Origin: Campylobacteraceae bacterium
Lineage (GTDB): Bacteria > Campylobacterota > Campylobacteria > Campylobacterales > Sulfurovaceae
Assembly: GCA_027034975.1 (NCBI GenBank)
Contig: JALVWQ010000010.1
Location: 62,001 to 126,000, forward strand
Direction of reading: 5' to 3'
DNA length: 64,000 bases
Part shown: in pieces, positions 18,668-29,573 of the stretch
Position numbering within the stretch: position 1 is the first letter of the stretch
How the letters are laid out: every line of letters begins with the position of its first letter
Program-made: the position numbers and the translations under genes
The notes under the pieces: model-generated
Told to the model about the DNA's origin: nothing
Seen by the model: only the letters and a program-made list of their open reading frames with translations
Database searches by the model: none

Positions 18668-18683
18668 GTAAAAGGAAGAAGAG

Positions 18684-20342
18684 ATGATAAGAGTAATGAA
18701 AATAGCTATAGTTTTTACCCTGTTGTTAGAGAGTCTATTTGCAGCAACAAATCCTAAAGTCTATATAAGTGTAGAGCCTCAAGAGATATATAGTGGGGAG
18801 GAGCTGAATGTCTCTTTGAATATCGAGAGCCTCAAGAGGGTTGATATTAAGTTTCCCGAAGTCGATAAGATTGCAAAGCTCCCTGTGGTTGCCATAAAGG
18901 ATATTAAGAGAAATCTTATTAAAGAGATAGATGGTGCTCAAGTAGCGGTTGCAAAAATCTCTCGTGTCTATACTATTATGCCAACAAAATCAATTACTGT
19001 TGGTCCACTGAGTGTTATTATTGATGGCAAGAAGTATAAGAGTCAAAAAGAGAAGGTAAAGGTTGTTAATAGTAGCAGTAAAGGAAATAACTTTGTCTTT
19101 CGTATGAGTAGCAATAAAAAAGAGGTTGTGGTAGGTGAACCCTTTATTGTAAAGATAGAGTTAGTGGAGCCAACAGCACTAAGTAGTGCCAATATAGAGT
19201 ATCTAGCACCGAGGTTTGAGAACTTTATCGTAAACTCTTTAGGTTCTGGTGAAACGACGCAGAGGGGGAGTAACTTAATTAGAACTATTCGTTATCTCTT
19301 AAAGGCGAAAGAGGCTGGAAAATATATAATAGAACCTGCTACGGCAAAGATAGAAATTCAAGCTGCACCCATTGCACAGTCGCCATTTGCTTTTTTTGGA
19401 GATGAGGCACAGATTAAGACAATTGCGACCAATACAGTACCGATAGTTGTAAAAGGGTTGCCTCGTAAGGTAGATTTAGTTGGCGATTTTAAGATCAAAG
19501 CAGATGTTGATAAGAAGATACGAAGTGCCAAAAAGCCTATTGAGTTTACTGTTCAAATCTCTGGAAAAGGGAGTTTAGGCGATGTTAAAGATTTTGGGTT
19601 ATCAATACAGGGTGTGACCATTTACCCTAAAGAGCCAAAGATTGAAAATATTGTAACCGAACAGGGAATCGAGAGTAGATATATAAGAAAGTATATCTTA
19701 ATCGCAAAAGAGGATTTTGTGATTCCACCAATTGTATTGAGAGAGTTTAATACACAGAAGCGTAAGGTTGAGGTACTTAAAAGTAAAGCGATTAAGATAA
19801 ATATAAAATCTGCAAGCAGTATCGCCTCTTTGTTAAATAGTAAAAAAGAGGAGCCTCCAAAAACAAGTAGAAAGGAGAGTATAACAGCAGCAGCTACTCC
19901 AATAATTAATAGTAGTATAAATAAAAAATCTCAAGGGAGTGATACTAAGTCTCAAAAAGAGAGCGAAGTTGCAAAGATTGAAGAGATCTTAATTGATAAA
20001 AACTACTATAAGCGAAAATATGCAAAAGATGGGTACTCTTTAGGTATGCTACTTTTTACTGCATTGATTGGACTACTTTTAGGATTTGTAGCAGCCTGGA
20101 ATCTCCCAAAAATTTTAGCAAAGAAAGAGGCAAAAGCAAAAGAGGAGAGACTCTACGAAGACTTTAATGAGGCACTCAATATCCTCTATCCACACACAAC
20201 AAGCGATCCTAAAATAGAGGAGATGGTAAAGACTCTCTATGAAGTTGTCAATGGCAATCATGCACTCACAATTGATAAGAAGCGGTTAGATAAGATGATT
20301 AAAAAGATAAAGAGAAAAGAGAAGAGGAAACAGAAAAGTTAG
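18684..20342 (+). CDS. batD: BatD-like oxygen tolerance protein
   Basis: Signal peptide, BatD-like beta domains, C-terminal TM; operon context. Confidence 0.85.
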   Translation: MIRVMKIAIVFTLLLESLFAATNPKVYISVEPQEIYSGEELNVSLNIESLKRVDIKFPEVDKIAKLPVVAIKDIKRNLIKEIDGAQVAVAKISRVYTIMPTKSITVGPLSVIIDGKKYKSQKEKVKVVNSSSKGNNFVFRMSSNKKEVVVGEPFIVKIELVEPTALSSANIEYLAPRFENFIVNSLGSGETTQRGSNLIRTIRYLLKAKEAGKYIIEPATAKIEIQAAPIAQSPFAFFGDEAQIKTIATNTVPIVVKGLPRKVDLVGDFKIKADVDKKIRSAKKPIEFTVQISGKGSLGDVKDFGLSIQGVTIYPKEPKIENIVTEQGIESRYIRKYILIAKEDFVIPPIVLREFNTQKRKVEVLKSKAIKINIKSASSIASLLNSKKEEPPKTSRKESITAAATPIINSSINKKSQGSDTKSQKESEVAKIEEILIDKNYYKRKYAKDGYSLGMLLFTALIGLLLGFVAAWNLPKILAKKEAKAKEERLYEDFNEALNILYPHTTSDPKIEEMVKTLYEVVNGNHALTIDKKRLDKMIKKIKRKEKRKQKS

Positions 20343-21181
20343 ATAATTTCATGAAGCCTATTGGCATTGAGAATCCACTCTCTAACACTCTCCCAATCTT
20401 CTTGTTTTACATACTCTTGGAACTGTTGGAGCTCTTGAATAAAGCATTCAGTTGCATTTAGGAGGTTTTCTCGATTTTGAGCGAAGATATCGATCCACAT
20501 ATTTGGGGTACTCTTTGCAATGCGGCTCATATCTTTAAAGCCACCGCCAGCAAGGGCAAGGATCTCTCGCTTTTGCTCCTGTTTAAGCACAGAGTTTGCA
20601 AGTGCATAACTAACAGCATGTGGCATATGCGAGATAAATGCTGCGTGTCTATCGTGCTCTTTGGCATCCATTTTAATAATCTTCATGCCGATATCTCGTA
20701 AGAGATCTTTTGCAAAGAAGAGATGCTCTTTATCATTCTCTTCTGTGTCGCATAGAACGATTACCTTGCCTCTGTAGAGCTTTCTATCTGCAGCTGTAGG
20801 CCCAGATTTCTCTGTACCTGTCATAGGATGGGCTGCAATGAAGTTTGGGCGAATCTCTTTAGGGATTGCATTAACTATCTTCTCTTTGGTGCTCCCAAAG
20901 TCAATAATGGTAGTATTTTGTGAGGCATCTTTAAGGGCTGGTAGGGTTTTAAGAATTGCATTCACAGGGATCGCTAAGAGAATAAGATCAAGATTAAGAA
21001 GGTCGTGGATGTCATCAGTAATCTTATCGACAATATTAAGCTCTAATGCTTCGAGGGAGTGTTGCATATTGTGGTCTAAGCCAACAATCTTTAATCGCTC
21101 ATCTCTCTTTTTAAACTCTTTTTTAAGGGCTAAGGCAAAAGAGCCACCCATAAGTCCTAGTCCGACAATTCCTACTTTCAT
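20339..21181 (-). CDS. tyrA: Prephenate dehydrogenase
   Basis: GLGLMGGSFALAL Rossmann; AAHPMTGTEKSGP. Confidence 0.93.
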   Translation of the reverse strand: MKVGIVGLGLMGGSFALALKKEFKKRDERLKIVGLDHNMQHSLEALELNIVDKITDDIHDLLNLDLILLAIPVNAILKTLPALKDASQNTTIIDFGSTKEKIVNAIPKEIRPNFIAAHPMTGTEKSGPTAADRKLYRGKVIVLCDTEENDKEHLFFAKDLLRDIGMKIIKMDAKEHDRHAAFISHMPHAVSYALANSVLKQEQKREILALAGGGFKDMSRIAKSTPNMWIDIFAQNRENLLNATECFIQELQQFQEYVKQEDWESVREWILNANRLHEII

Positions 21182-21200
21182 CTATTCTCCCTTGATAATG

Positions 21201-21953
21201 CTACTCTTTTATATCTACCCAATTTGGCTCCTCTTTAATAGATGGGAATCCATCAAGAAGCTGCAAGGGTTTAAAATTCTTTTTATAGGCAAAGGCTTTA
21301 CAGCCATCGACCCAATAGCCTAGGTAAATCCATCTCTTTTTAAGGATCTTTGCAAACTCTATCTGCTTAAGGAGCGAATAGACACCTAAAGAGAGGTGTG
21401 CGTAGTCAGGATCGTAGAAGAAGTAGATTGAGCTAATGCCATCCTCTACGACATCAAAAAGATCCACACCTACTAATTGATTATCAACAATATAGAGCAC
21501 CTCTTTACCAAAGTCATATGGCCCCTCTGCGAAGTTTTCATAATAGTCGTTTGGCGATATATCTTTTGCTCTCCAGTTATCTTTTTTGGCTTTCCATCGG
21601 TGGTACTTATTGTAGAGCTGTATATGTCTAGATGTAACCGATGGTTTCTGGATAATAATTTGTGTATCTCTATTTCTCTTTATCGCTTTTCGTTGCGATT
21701 TAGAGGGCTTGAAACTATCTACATCGATTCGTAGGCTTTTGCACTCGTTACAATCTTTACAGATAGGGTAGAAGTAGTAGTTACCAAATCGTCTCCAACC
21801 TCGTTGAACGACTGCACTATTGAATATACTGTTTGAACGACTGACATATTTATATGCCATGCGTACACTCTTACCTGGAAGATAGGCACAGTCGTAGTCG
21901 AGTGAGCAAAAATCTGTTGATGGTGGATATAATTTATCAATTTCTCTATTCAT
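21201..21953 (-). CDS. bpt: Aspartate/glutamate leucyltransferase (N-end rule)
   Basis: YKYVSRSNSIFNSAVVQRGWRRFGNYYFYPICKDCNECKSLRID. Confidence 0.9.
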   Translation of the reverse strand: MNREIDKLYPPSTDFCSLDYDCAYLPGKSVRMAYKYVSRSNSIFNSAVVQRGWRRFGNYYFYPICKDCNECKSLRIDVDSFKPSKSQRKAIKRNRDTQIIIQKPSVTSRHIQLYNKYHRWKAKKDNWRAKDISPNDYYENFAEGPYDFGKEVLYIVDNQLVGVDLFDVVEDGISSIYFFYDPDYAHLSLGVYSLLKQIEFAKILKKRWIYLGYWVDGCKAFAYKKNFKPLQLLDGFPSIKEEPNWVDIKE

Positions 21954-22001
21954 ATCGCGATTGTAGCAAAAAATTGGTATAATCTCATTAAAAAAGAGCT
22001 T

Positions 22002-22703
22002 ATGAAGTTATATTTATACCAAGCACCCGATGGATACTGTTATAATAGCGACTCTATCTTTCTCTACACATTTATAAAAATGTTCCCAATCAAAGGGAGA
22101 GTTTTAGATATTGGCTGTGGTGTTGGCGTCTTATCACTACTTTTAGCAAAGCGTTTTAAAGCAGAGTTTTTTGCGGTAGAGAAGCAAGAGAGTATGTTTT
22201 TTTACGCTCAAAAGAATAGCCAAGTTAATAAACAAGAGTTAACAATTAGCTATTGCGATTTTCAGGAGTTTGAGAGCCAAGAGCAGTTTGATTATATTGT
22301 CTCAAACCCGCCATTTTATAGTGTCGATCAGAATCAGTCGCCAAATATCTCGAAAAATATTGCTCGCTATTGCCACCATTTGCCGCTAGAGCTTTTGATT
22401 GAGAAGAGTAGTAAGCTCCTTAAACCAAGAGGCTATTTTATCTTTTGCTATGATGCTTCGCAGCTCGATTTGTTATTAATTCATTTGAAGCGGTCTAAAA
22501 TGCAAGCAGAATTTCTAAAATTTGTCCATCCAAAAGCAAACAAAGAGGCAAAAATTGTTATGATAGCAGCACGGAAAAACTCGAATGCACGATGCAGAAT
22601 ACTCCCACCGCTCATTACATTTAATAGTGACGGAACTTACACCAAAGAGGCAGAAAATGCATTTAAAGAGGCAAATACACACTCGATAAAGGCGGCACGA
22701 TGA
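22002..22703 (+). CDS. SAM-dependent methyltransferase, TrmN6-like (tRNA1Val A37-N6)
   Basis: VLDIGCGVGVLSLLLA; YIVSNPPFY (NPPF motif). Confidence 0.85.
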   Translation: MKLYLYQAPDGYCYNSDSIFLYTFIKMFPIKGRVLDIGCGVGVLSLLLAKRFKAEFFAVEKQESMFFYAQKNSQVNKQELTISYCDFQEFESQEQFDYIVSNPPFYSVDQNQSPNISKNIARYCHHLPLELLIEKSSKLLKPRGYFIFCYDASQLDLLLIHLKRSKMQAEFLKFVHPKANKEAKIVMIAARKNSNARCRILPPLITFNSDGTYTKEAENAFKEANTHSIKAAR

Positions 22704-23086
22704 TAAGAGAAGATGGTTATCCTTTTAGCTTTAGCCCAAGTGCCTGTGCGAGTTGTGGGGGAACTTGCTGTGTTGGAGAGAGTGGTTATATCTGGATTAG
22801 TTATCCAGAGATAGAGGCAGTAGCTAAGTATCTTGATATCTCTATTGATGCTTTTGCAAAGAGTTATCTAATTCGTGCAAAGAGTCGCTACTCTTTAAGA
22901 GAGGTAAAAACTGAGAATCTAGGGTATGCTTGTATCTTTTTTGATGTAGAGAGGCGGTTGTGTACAATCTATGATGTTCGCCCAAAGCAGTGCCGTACAT
23001 TCCCATTTTGGGAGCAGTTTAAGTGTGATACGAAAGAGTTAGTAAAAGAGTGTCCAGGAGTGATTATAGATGAAGAAGTTAAATAG
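22700..23086 (+). CDS. YkgJ family cysteine-cluster protein
   Basis: CASCGGTCCVG...CTIYDVRPKQCRTFPFW. Confidence 0.88.
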   Translation: MIREDGYPFSFSPSACASCGGTCCVGESGYIWISYPEIEAVAKYLDISIDAFAKSYLIRAKSRYSLREVKTENLGYACIFFDVERRLCTIYDVRPKQCRTFPFWEQFKCDTKELVKECPGVIIDEEVK

Positions 23087-24302
23087 AGTATTGTTTGTTA
23101 TTCTTCTGTGTGCTACGATTTTATCTGCACAAAAAGGAGAAGATCAACTTATAGTAGAGGGGTTATTTTATAGTCAAAGCGATCCTAAAGTGGCTGCACA
23201 AAAGTGGAAAAAGCTCTTTGAGACAACAAATAATGAAGATTATCTTTTAGAGTATTTCTATGCGTCGCTTAGATACAGAAAGATTCAAGATGTTATAAAA
23301 GAGCTTAAGGAAATTTTGAATAAAAAGAAGAGCAAAGAGCTCTATGAATTATTAGCGAGCCTCTATGCAAATGAGGGCGACACGAAGGGGTTGGTAGATC
23401 TAGTTGATACAATGGCAACAAAAGATATTACCTCTATGTATGAGTTGGCATATCTCTATGCGATTGAGGGGAATGATACAAAAGCCTTTAAGCTCTATAA
23501 GCAGATCTATAAAAAAGATAAGAGTTGGGATAGTCTAAAAGGGATACTCTCAACTTTAGCACGACTCAAAAGACTTCCAGAAGCAAAGAAGATTCTATGG
23601 CATGAAGTGCATAACAATGAAAAGTTACCCAAAGAGGCATATACTGTTCTATTGGGATTATTAAATGACCATAATGAACCACAAAAGGCGATTTTTGCCC
23701 TCAAGCGACTCTATAAAATAACAAAAAAACCTGAGTATTTAAAATCTTTAATTGGGCTTTATATCTATACGAAAGAGTACGATATACTTATAGATCTTTT
23801 GGAGAAGACCCATTACGATAATAAGCTTCTCTATGAACTCTACCTCTCAAAAGAGGAGTTGGTTAAAGCATATAAGTTGATCTATTGGAACTATCAGCAG
23901 AGTAAAGATCCAAAGTGGCTAGCAGAAAAGGCATCGTTAACATATGAGATAGCTACACAATATAAAGCGGTAGATAAGAGGGTGCTTGAGCGGGTAAGTG
24001 AACTTTTTGAGAAGGCATTTAAAGCTGGTGTCGTCAATGCCTCTTACTACAACTATTATGGCTATACACTTATCGATCATGAGAGAGATATACGCAAAGG
24101 CTTTGAGTATGTAAAAAAGGCAGTAGCTCTAGAACCGAAGAATGTTTTCTATCTCGACTCTTTAGCTTGGGGGTATTATAAACTAAAGCAGTGCAAAGAG
24201 GCAAAGGCGGTAATTTTGAAGATTAAACAGCTTAGCCCACTAGAGAGTTTAGAAGATGATATTATAGAGCATATAGAGAAGATAGAGAAGTGTAAGGAGT
24301 AG
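23070..24302 (+). CDS. Exported TPR-repeat protein
   Basis: Signal peptide; multiple TPR-like repeats. Confidence 0.8.
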   Translation: MKKLNRVLFVILLCATILSAQKGEDQLIVEGLFYSQSDPKVAAQKWKKLFETTNNEDYLLEYFYASLRYRKIQDVIKELKEILNKKKSKELYELLASLYANEGDTKGLVDLVDTMATKDITSMYELAYLYAIEGNDTKAFKLYKQIYKKDKSWDSLKGILSTLARLKRLPEAKKILWHEVHNNEKLPKEAYTVLLGLLNDHNEPQKAIFALKRLYKITKKPEYLKSLIGLYIYTKEYDILIDLLEKTHYDNKLLYELYLSKEELVKAYKLIYWNYQQSKDPKWLAEKASLTYEIATQYKAVDKRVLERVSELFEKAFKAGVVNASYYNYYGYTLIDHERDIRKGFEYVKKAVALEPKNVFYLDSLAWGYYKLKQCKEAKAVILKIKQLSPLESLEDDIIEHIEKIEKCKE

Positions 24303-24304
24303 TA

Positions 24305-25105
24305 ATGGCAGATATTTTAGATGAGATTATAAAAAAGACGCGTGCCGATTTAGAGAAGCGAAAAAAGGAGTATCCAGAGGAGTGGCTTGGTCGCTCACTC
24401 GCATTTAACCCATTTATTCCTAGAGATGTAATAGGGGCTCTTAAAGCAACCGAAGAGAACCCCTATAGAATTATTGCAGAGATTAAAAAGGCAAGCCCCT
24501 CTAAGGGAGTGATCCGTGAAGATTTCGATCCAATGGTTATTGGGCAGGCGTATGAAAAGGGTGGAGCAGATGCACTCTCTATCCTTACAGAGCCGCACTG
24601 GTTTCAGGGAAATATAGAGTATTTAGGAATGGTGCGGCGTTATGTATCTATACCAATTTTACGAAAAGATTTTATAATCGATAGATACCAGATACTCGAA
24701 GCACTTGTATATGGTGCTGATTATATTCTGCTTATAGCAAAGGCTCTGAGTAGAAAAGAGTTAAAAGAGTTAATAGAGTATGCACATCACTTAGGATTAG
24801 AGGTGCTTGTAGAGATCCATGATAAGAGAGATTTAGTAAAAGCGATCTTTGCTGGGGCAAATATTATTGGTATTAACCATAGAAATCTTGAGACTTTCGA
24901 AATGGATATGCAGCTTAGCCATAAACTGATACCGCTTATTCCAAACTCTAAAATTATTGTAGCTGAGAGTGGAATAAACGACCACGAGACAGTAGTAGAA
25001 CTTAGTCGTGTAGGAGCGGACGCCTTCTTGGTTGGCGAGCACTTTATGCGTCAAGAGGATATTACAAAAGCTCTTGAGGAGCTTAAGTATGGAAAAGTAG
25101 AGTAG
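24305..25105 (+). CDS. trpC: Indole-3-glycerol phosphate synthase
   Basis: [39 protein letters not shown]. Confidence 0.96.
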   Translation: MADILDEIIKKTRADLEKRKKEYPEEWLGRSLAFNPFIPRDVIGALKATEENPYRIIAEIKKASPSKGVIREDFDPMVIGQAYEKGGADALSILTEPHWFQGNIEYLGMVRRYVSIPILRKDFIIDRYQILEALVYGADYILLIAKALSRKELKELIEYAHHLGLEVLVEIHDKRDLVKAIFAGANIIGINHRNLETFEMDMQLSHKLIPLIPNSKIIVAESGINDHETVVELSRVGADAFLVGEHFMRQEDITKALEELKYGKVE

Positions 25106-25106
25106 G

Positions 25107-26012
25107 CTACTCCTTAATCGCTTTAATATATACCCGTTTTGGAGCTGGATAGCCCTCGATAGTGAGTTCTGGATTGTTTGGGTCTAAGAAGTCATTTAAA
25201 CTTTGAGAGTTGATCCACTCTGTTTTTCGCTGCTCCTCTAAATCGGTCTTTTTAATTGCAAGTACCTCTACCTCTTTAAATCCTGCTCTATAGCACCAGT
25301 TTTTGAGTGCATTGATTGTTGGGATAAAGTAGATATTTGGAATTTTAGAGTATCTCTCTTTAGGGGTTAGGCAGATATCCTCTTTGCCATCTATCATAAA
25401 GGTATCAAGAATGAGCTCGCCACCACGATTGAGAGATTTGAAGAGCGATTTTAAAGAGCCAACTGGATCGCTTCGGTGGTATAAAACACCTAAGCAGAAG
25501 AGTGTATCAAATTTATGCTCATAAAACTCTACATGCTCGATGCCTAGAAGTTCAAAAACAATATCACTTTTTACAAACTTATTGATAAATTCAAACTGCA
25601 TAAAGGTAAGGGGGGAGGGGTCGAAGCCAACTATCTTTTTGGGTTTTTGTGTAAGCATACGGAACATATAGTAGCCATTATTACAGCCAATGTCACCAAC
25701 GACTCTATTCTCTAAATTGAAGTGCGGCTCTATTATTGTGTACTTTATAAAACTCTGCCACTCTGTATCGATAAAGAGTGAGTCTATCTTAAAGGGGCCT
25801 TTCCGCCAAGGAAGCATCAACCTTGCACACGCTTCTATACTCTTAAGATTTTCTTGCGAGTAGCTCTCTTCTAGTTCAATCTCTATTGCATTAGCAAGAT
25901 TAATATTTTTAACTTTTGGTGTATCAATTGCATCTATCGCCGCCTTAATAGGGGCGATATTTTTCCAAGTAAGCCACTTCTGTCGCTCTTCTCTTAATGC
26001 TTTGATATCCAT
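25107..26012 (-). CDS. cmoB: tRNA U34 carboxymethyltransferase
   Basis: RKGPFKIDSLFIDTEWQSFIKY; VGDIGCNNGYYMFRM. Confidence 0.94.
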   Translation of the reverse strand: MDIKALREERQKWLTWKNIAPIKAAIDAIDTPKVKNINLANAIEIELEESYSQENLKSIEACARLMLPWRKGPFKIDSLFIDTEWQSFIKYTIIEPHFNLENRVVGDIGCNNGYYMFRMLTQKPKKIVGFDPSPLTFMQFEFINKFVKSDIVFELLGIEHVEFYEHKFDTLFCLGVLYHRSDPVGSLKSLFKSLNRGGELILDTFMIDGKEDICLTPKERYSKIPNIYFIPTINALKNWCYRAGFKEVEVLAIKKTDLEEQRKTEWINSQSLNDFLDPNNPELTIEGYPAPKRVYIKAIKE

Positions 26013-26527
26013 TACTTAATATAGGCTCTTTTGATAATAACTTTTTTAATAGGTCTATCACCTGGTTTAGTGGTAGCAACTTTACTAATTTTATCGACAA
26101 CCTCTTTGCCCTTTACTACCTTTCCAAAGATAGTATAACCTCCATTGAGCCATGGAGTTGGGGCTACAGTTATAAAGAATTGACTTCCATTTGTATTTGG
26201 ACCTCTATTTGCCATAGCTAAGAGGTATGGTCTATCAAAAACTAAATTTGGAGCATACTCATTTTTAAACTCTTTTCCCCAGATAGAGGTGCCACCCATT
26301 CCTGTACCAGTTGGGTCACCACCTTGAATCATGAACCCTTTAATGACTCTATGGAATATAGTACCGTTGTAGTACCCTTTTTTGGTAAGTTTTCTAAAGT
26401 TCTCAACTGCAAGTGGTGCCTTTTTTGGAAAGAGCTTTAGCTCGATATTTCCATAGTTTGTCTCTAACACAACATTTGCATAGATTGAGCTTATAAGCAA
26501 CAGTAGTCCAAGTACTATTTTTTTCAT
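26012..26527 (-). CDS. Cyclophilin-type peptidyl-prolyl isomerase, exported
   Basis: FHRVIKGFMIQGGDPTGTGMGG; MANRGPNTNGSQFFI. Confidence 0.94.
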   Translation of the reverse strand: MKKIVLGLLLLISSIYANVVLETNYGNIELKLFPKKAPLAVENFRKLTKKGYYNGTIFHRVIKGFMIQGGDPTGTGMGGTSIWGKEFKNEYAPNLVFDRPYLLAMANRGPNTNGSQFFITVAPTPWLNGGYTIFGKVVKGKEVVDKISKVATTKPGDRPIKKVIIKRAYIK

Positions 26528-26536
26528 TTTCTCTCC

Positions 26537-28003
26537 TTATTTTGCAAATTCAACATATTTTGTTTCGCGAATTGCGTTTACTTTAATCTCTCCAGGGAAC
26601 TGGAGTTTCTCCTCTATCTCTTTTGCAATTTTGTGGGTGAGTAGAGGAAGTTCATCGTCGCTTACTTTGCTTGCATCGATGAAGATACGAATCTCTCTAC
26701 CTGCATTAATTGCATACGCCTGCATGACGCCATCGTGGCTTAGAGCAATACTCTCTAGCTCTTTAACCCTTTTGGTAAAGCTCTCTAATACTTCTCTTCG
26801 TGCACCTGGACGGGCAGCACTGAGGACATCTGCAGTACAGACAGCTGCACTCTCTACACAGGTTGGCTCTTCATGTCCATGGTGGGCATAGATAGCATTT
26901 ATAACCACTGGGTGCTCATTATACTTTCTACACACTTCTGCACCTAGATCAATATGATTGCCATCGAAATCTTGGGTAAGGGCTTTGCCTATGTCGTGTA
27001 GCAGTCCTGCACGAAGTGCTAGCTTCTCATCTCCGCCCATCTCTGCAGCAAGTGATTTAGCTAACCTTGCAACCTCTAAAGAGTGCAAGAGGGCATTCTG
27101 TCCATAACTTGCACGATACTTTAAGCGGCCAAGGAGTTTAATGAGCTCTTCATGCATAGGGTAGAGCCCAAGATCGATAACAACCTTTTCGCCCTCTTGG
27201 TAGAGCTTCTCTTCGAACTCTTTCTCTACCTTTTGGTGTATCTCTTCGATGCGAGCTGGGTGGATACGGCCATCGTCGATAAGTCGCTCTATAACCTCTA
27301 CAGCAATGGCACGGCGGTAGAGGTTGAAGTTGCTAACTAATATAACACCAGGAGTATCATCTACAATAATATCGACCCCTAAGAGTTGCTCAAGAGCTTT
27401 AATATTACGCCCATCTTTTCCGATAATTTTACCCTTATGCTCATCGCTTGGGAGGGTAACACTATTAACTAGCCGCTCCCCAGCAAACTCACCCGCATAG
27501 CGTGTAACAGCTTGAGCCAAGAGGTAGTTCGCCTCTTTTTGGACATTCTCTTTTGCAATTGTTATCTTTTTGCGTGTTAATTTTGCTAAATCAGACTCGA
27601 TCTCTTTTTGGTGTGACTCAAGAAGCTCTTTGCGTGCTTCATCTTTTGTCATCGATGCGACACTACTTAACTTATCTGTAAGCTCTGCCAATTTGATTCT
27701 GTTTTGTTTAAGAAGAGTATCGAGCCGCTGCTCTTTTTCGTTAATATTTCGAAGACTTCTCTCTATATCCTCTTGCTTCGATTGGATTGTAGACTCTAGC
27801 GATTTAAGTTCGAGTTCTCTCTGTTTTACTTTGTTTTTACTCTCATCTAAAAGTCTCTCGGCCTCTTGTTTGATAATAGAGGCTTTTGCCTTTGCTTCTA
27901 GTTCATACTCTTTATATTGGTTTTTAGCATACATTTTTGCTATAAACCAACCAATAAGAATTCCGAGGTTAAAGAGTAAAAATGCAACTATTGCTATATA
28001 CAA
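26537..28003 (-). CDS. rny: Ribonuclease Y
   Basis: N-terminal TM, KH domain (GRNIKALEQLLGVDIIVDDTP), HD domain (LLHDIGKA). Confidence 0.95.
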   Translation of the reverse strand: MYIAIVAFLLFNLGILIGWFIAKMYAKNQYKEYELEAKAKASIIKQEAERLLDESKNKVKQRELELKSLESTIQSKQEDIERSLRNINEKEQRLDTLLKQNRIKLAELTDKLSSVASMTKDEARKELLESHQKEIESDLAKLTRKKITIAKENVQKEANYLLAQAVTRYAGEFAGERLVNSVTLPSDEHKGKIIGKDGRNIKALEQLLGVDIIVDDTPGVILVSNFNLYRRAIAVEVIERLIDDGRIHPARIEEIHQKVEKEFEEKLYQEGEKVVIDLGLYPMHEELIKLLGRLKYRASYGQNALLHSLEVARLAKSLAAEMGGDEKLALRAGLLHDIGKALTQDFDGNHIDLGAEVCRKYNEHPVVINAIYAHHGHEEPTCVESAAVCTADVLSAARPGARREVLESFTKRVKELESIALSHDGVMQAYAINAGREIRIFIDASKVSDDELPLLTHKIAKEIEEKLQFPGEIKVNAIRETKYVEFAK

Positions 28004-28047
28004 TTTCTAACCTTTTCAAAAAGAGCACACTATCTAAAACGAGAGAG

Positions 28048-28599
28048 TCAGATTCTTACAATTGAGTGTGTAAAGAGTATATCTGCCTCAATATCATAAC
28101 TATAGGTAAGGGTCTTAGAGGAGAGATAGGTCTCTCGCTCTAAAAAGATACTGCATTGTATTTTATGACCCTCATGCATATAGAAGCGGTCATACATTCC
28201 CTTTCCATAACCTATTCTTTTAAAGTGCTTATCAATCCCTAAGATGGGTACAATTGCTAAATCTATCTTTTTTACTCTTCTTTTAGAATATTTTGGCTCT
28301 TTTATATTAAATTTTTTTTTCATAAGTGGTAATCTATATTTTACCAGGCGAAAGCTATCGCCCTCCATATAAGGAACATATAAATTATACCCTTTTTCTC
28401 TTAATAGCTTAATGAGTGGAGCGATGTTTGCTTCATTTTTTAATGGGATAAAAAGCATAATATCTCTGTAACCCATCTTTCTGATAAAATGGTAGAGTTT
28501 ACTGTTGATTAGCTTATCTTTTTTATAGTTATTTGGCTTTTTTTTACTAATCTCTTTTAAAACTTTTTTACGAAAGAGCTTTTTCTCGTCTCTCTTCAT
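28048..28599 (-). CDS. 5-formyltetrahydrofolate cyclo-ligase
   Basis: IVPILGIDKHFKRIGYGKGMYDRFY; start re-assigned to MKRDEKKLF (ORF track extends to 28674, overlapping ftsY). Confidence 0.88.
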   Translation of the reverse strand: MKRDEKKLFRKKVLKEISKKKPNNYKKDKLINSKLYHFIRKMGYRDIMLFIPLKNEANIAPLIKLLREKGYNLYVPYMEGDSFRLVKYRLPLMKKKFNIKEPKYSKRRVKKIDLAIVPILGIDKHFKRIGYGKGMYDRFYMHEGHKIQCSIFLERETYLSSKTLTYSYDIEADILFTHSIVRI

Positions 28600-28609
28600 A
28601 GATGATAAT

Positions 28610-28652
28610 CCTTTTTTCGATATAATCCCAATAGAATTATATCGAAAAAGGG
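28610..28652. promoter_or_regulatory. 17-bp inverted repeat carrying divergent TATAAT boxes
   Basis: CCTTTTTTCGATATAAT (28610-28626) vs ATTATATCGAAAAAGGG (28636-28652), one mismatch, 9-nt spacer. Confidence 0.7.
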
Positions 28653-28657
28653 TTTCT

Positions 28658-29527
28658 ATGTTTGGATTTATCAAAAAGAGTCTAGGTTTAGGCTCTAAAG
28701 AGAGTGTAAAGTTACGAAATGAGATCGATAAAGATGAACTCGAAGATATGCTTTTAGAGGCAGATGTTAACTACGAGTTGGTCGAAAAGATTTTAGAGCA
28801 ACTTCCACAAACCATTACTCGTGTACAGCTCTATAACTCACTTATTGCTATATTTGACTATAAGGCTCACTGGATCTATCCAGAGGGTCAAAAACCCTTT
28901 GTAGAGATGATTATTGGTGTAAATGGAGCAGGGAAAACAACAACCATTGCAAAGTTAGCAAAAAAGTATAAAGATGAGGGAAAAGAGGTGCTTTTGGGAG
29001 CAGCAGATACCTTTAGAGCTGCTGCAATAGAGCAGTTAAGTCGCTGGGCTCAGAGGCTTGATATTCCAATTGTGGCTACTAAGCAGGGCCATGATCCATC
29101 AGCAGTTGTCTATGATGCTATTAATTCAGCAGTCGCTAAGGGGATCGATAATGTATTAATCGATACAGCAGGTAGGCTCCATACGCAAGTAAACTTAGCA
29201 GGTGAGCTACAAAAGATGGTTCGTGTTGCCAATAAAGCACTCGAGGGAGCACCCCATAGAAAGTTGCTCATCATCGATGGTACACAAGGAAGCTCTGCAA
29301 TTAATCAAGCACAAGCATTTAACGAATTGGTTGGTATAGATGGGATTATCATTACGAAGCTAGATGGTACTGCAAAAGGTGGTTCTATTCTCTCAATAGC
29401 AGATGAGCTCAAGATGCCAATTTACTATATAGGTGTTGGAGAGAGTGCAGATGATCTTAAAAAATTCGATATAAAGTGGTATCTCGACTCGATTTTAGAT
29501 GAGGTTTTTACTCTAAGAGAGCAGTAG
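28658..29527 (+). CDS. ftsY: Signal recognition particle receptor FtsY
   Basis: GVNGAGKTTTIAKLA; DTAGRLHTQ; TKLDGTAKGG. Confidence 0.96.
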   Translation: MFGFIKKSLGLGSKESVKLRNEIDKDELEDMLLEADVNYELVEKILEQLPQTITRVQLYNSLIAIFDYKAHWIYPEGQKPFVEMIIGVNGAGKTTTIAKLAKKYKDEGKEVLLGAADTFRAAAIEQLSRWAQRLDIPIVATKQGHDPSAVVYDAINSAVAKGIDNVLIDTAGRLHTQVNLAGELQKMVRVANKALEGAPHRKLLIIDGTQGSSAINQAQAFNELVGIDGIIITKLDGTAKGGSILSIADELKMPIYYIGVGESADDLKKFDIKWYLDSILDEVFTLREQ

Positions 29528-29573
29528 AGGCTACGTTCTTTATTATTTAAAGAGTTGCTTGTACTCTTCTTGA

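Noticed and set aside
13905-20342. MoxR-VWA operon as a novel ternary (MoxR/VWA) system
   Set aside because: Gene order and domains match the established bat aerotolerance operon.
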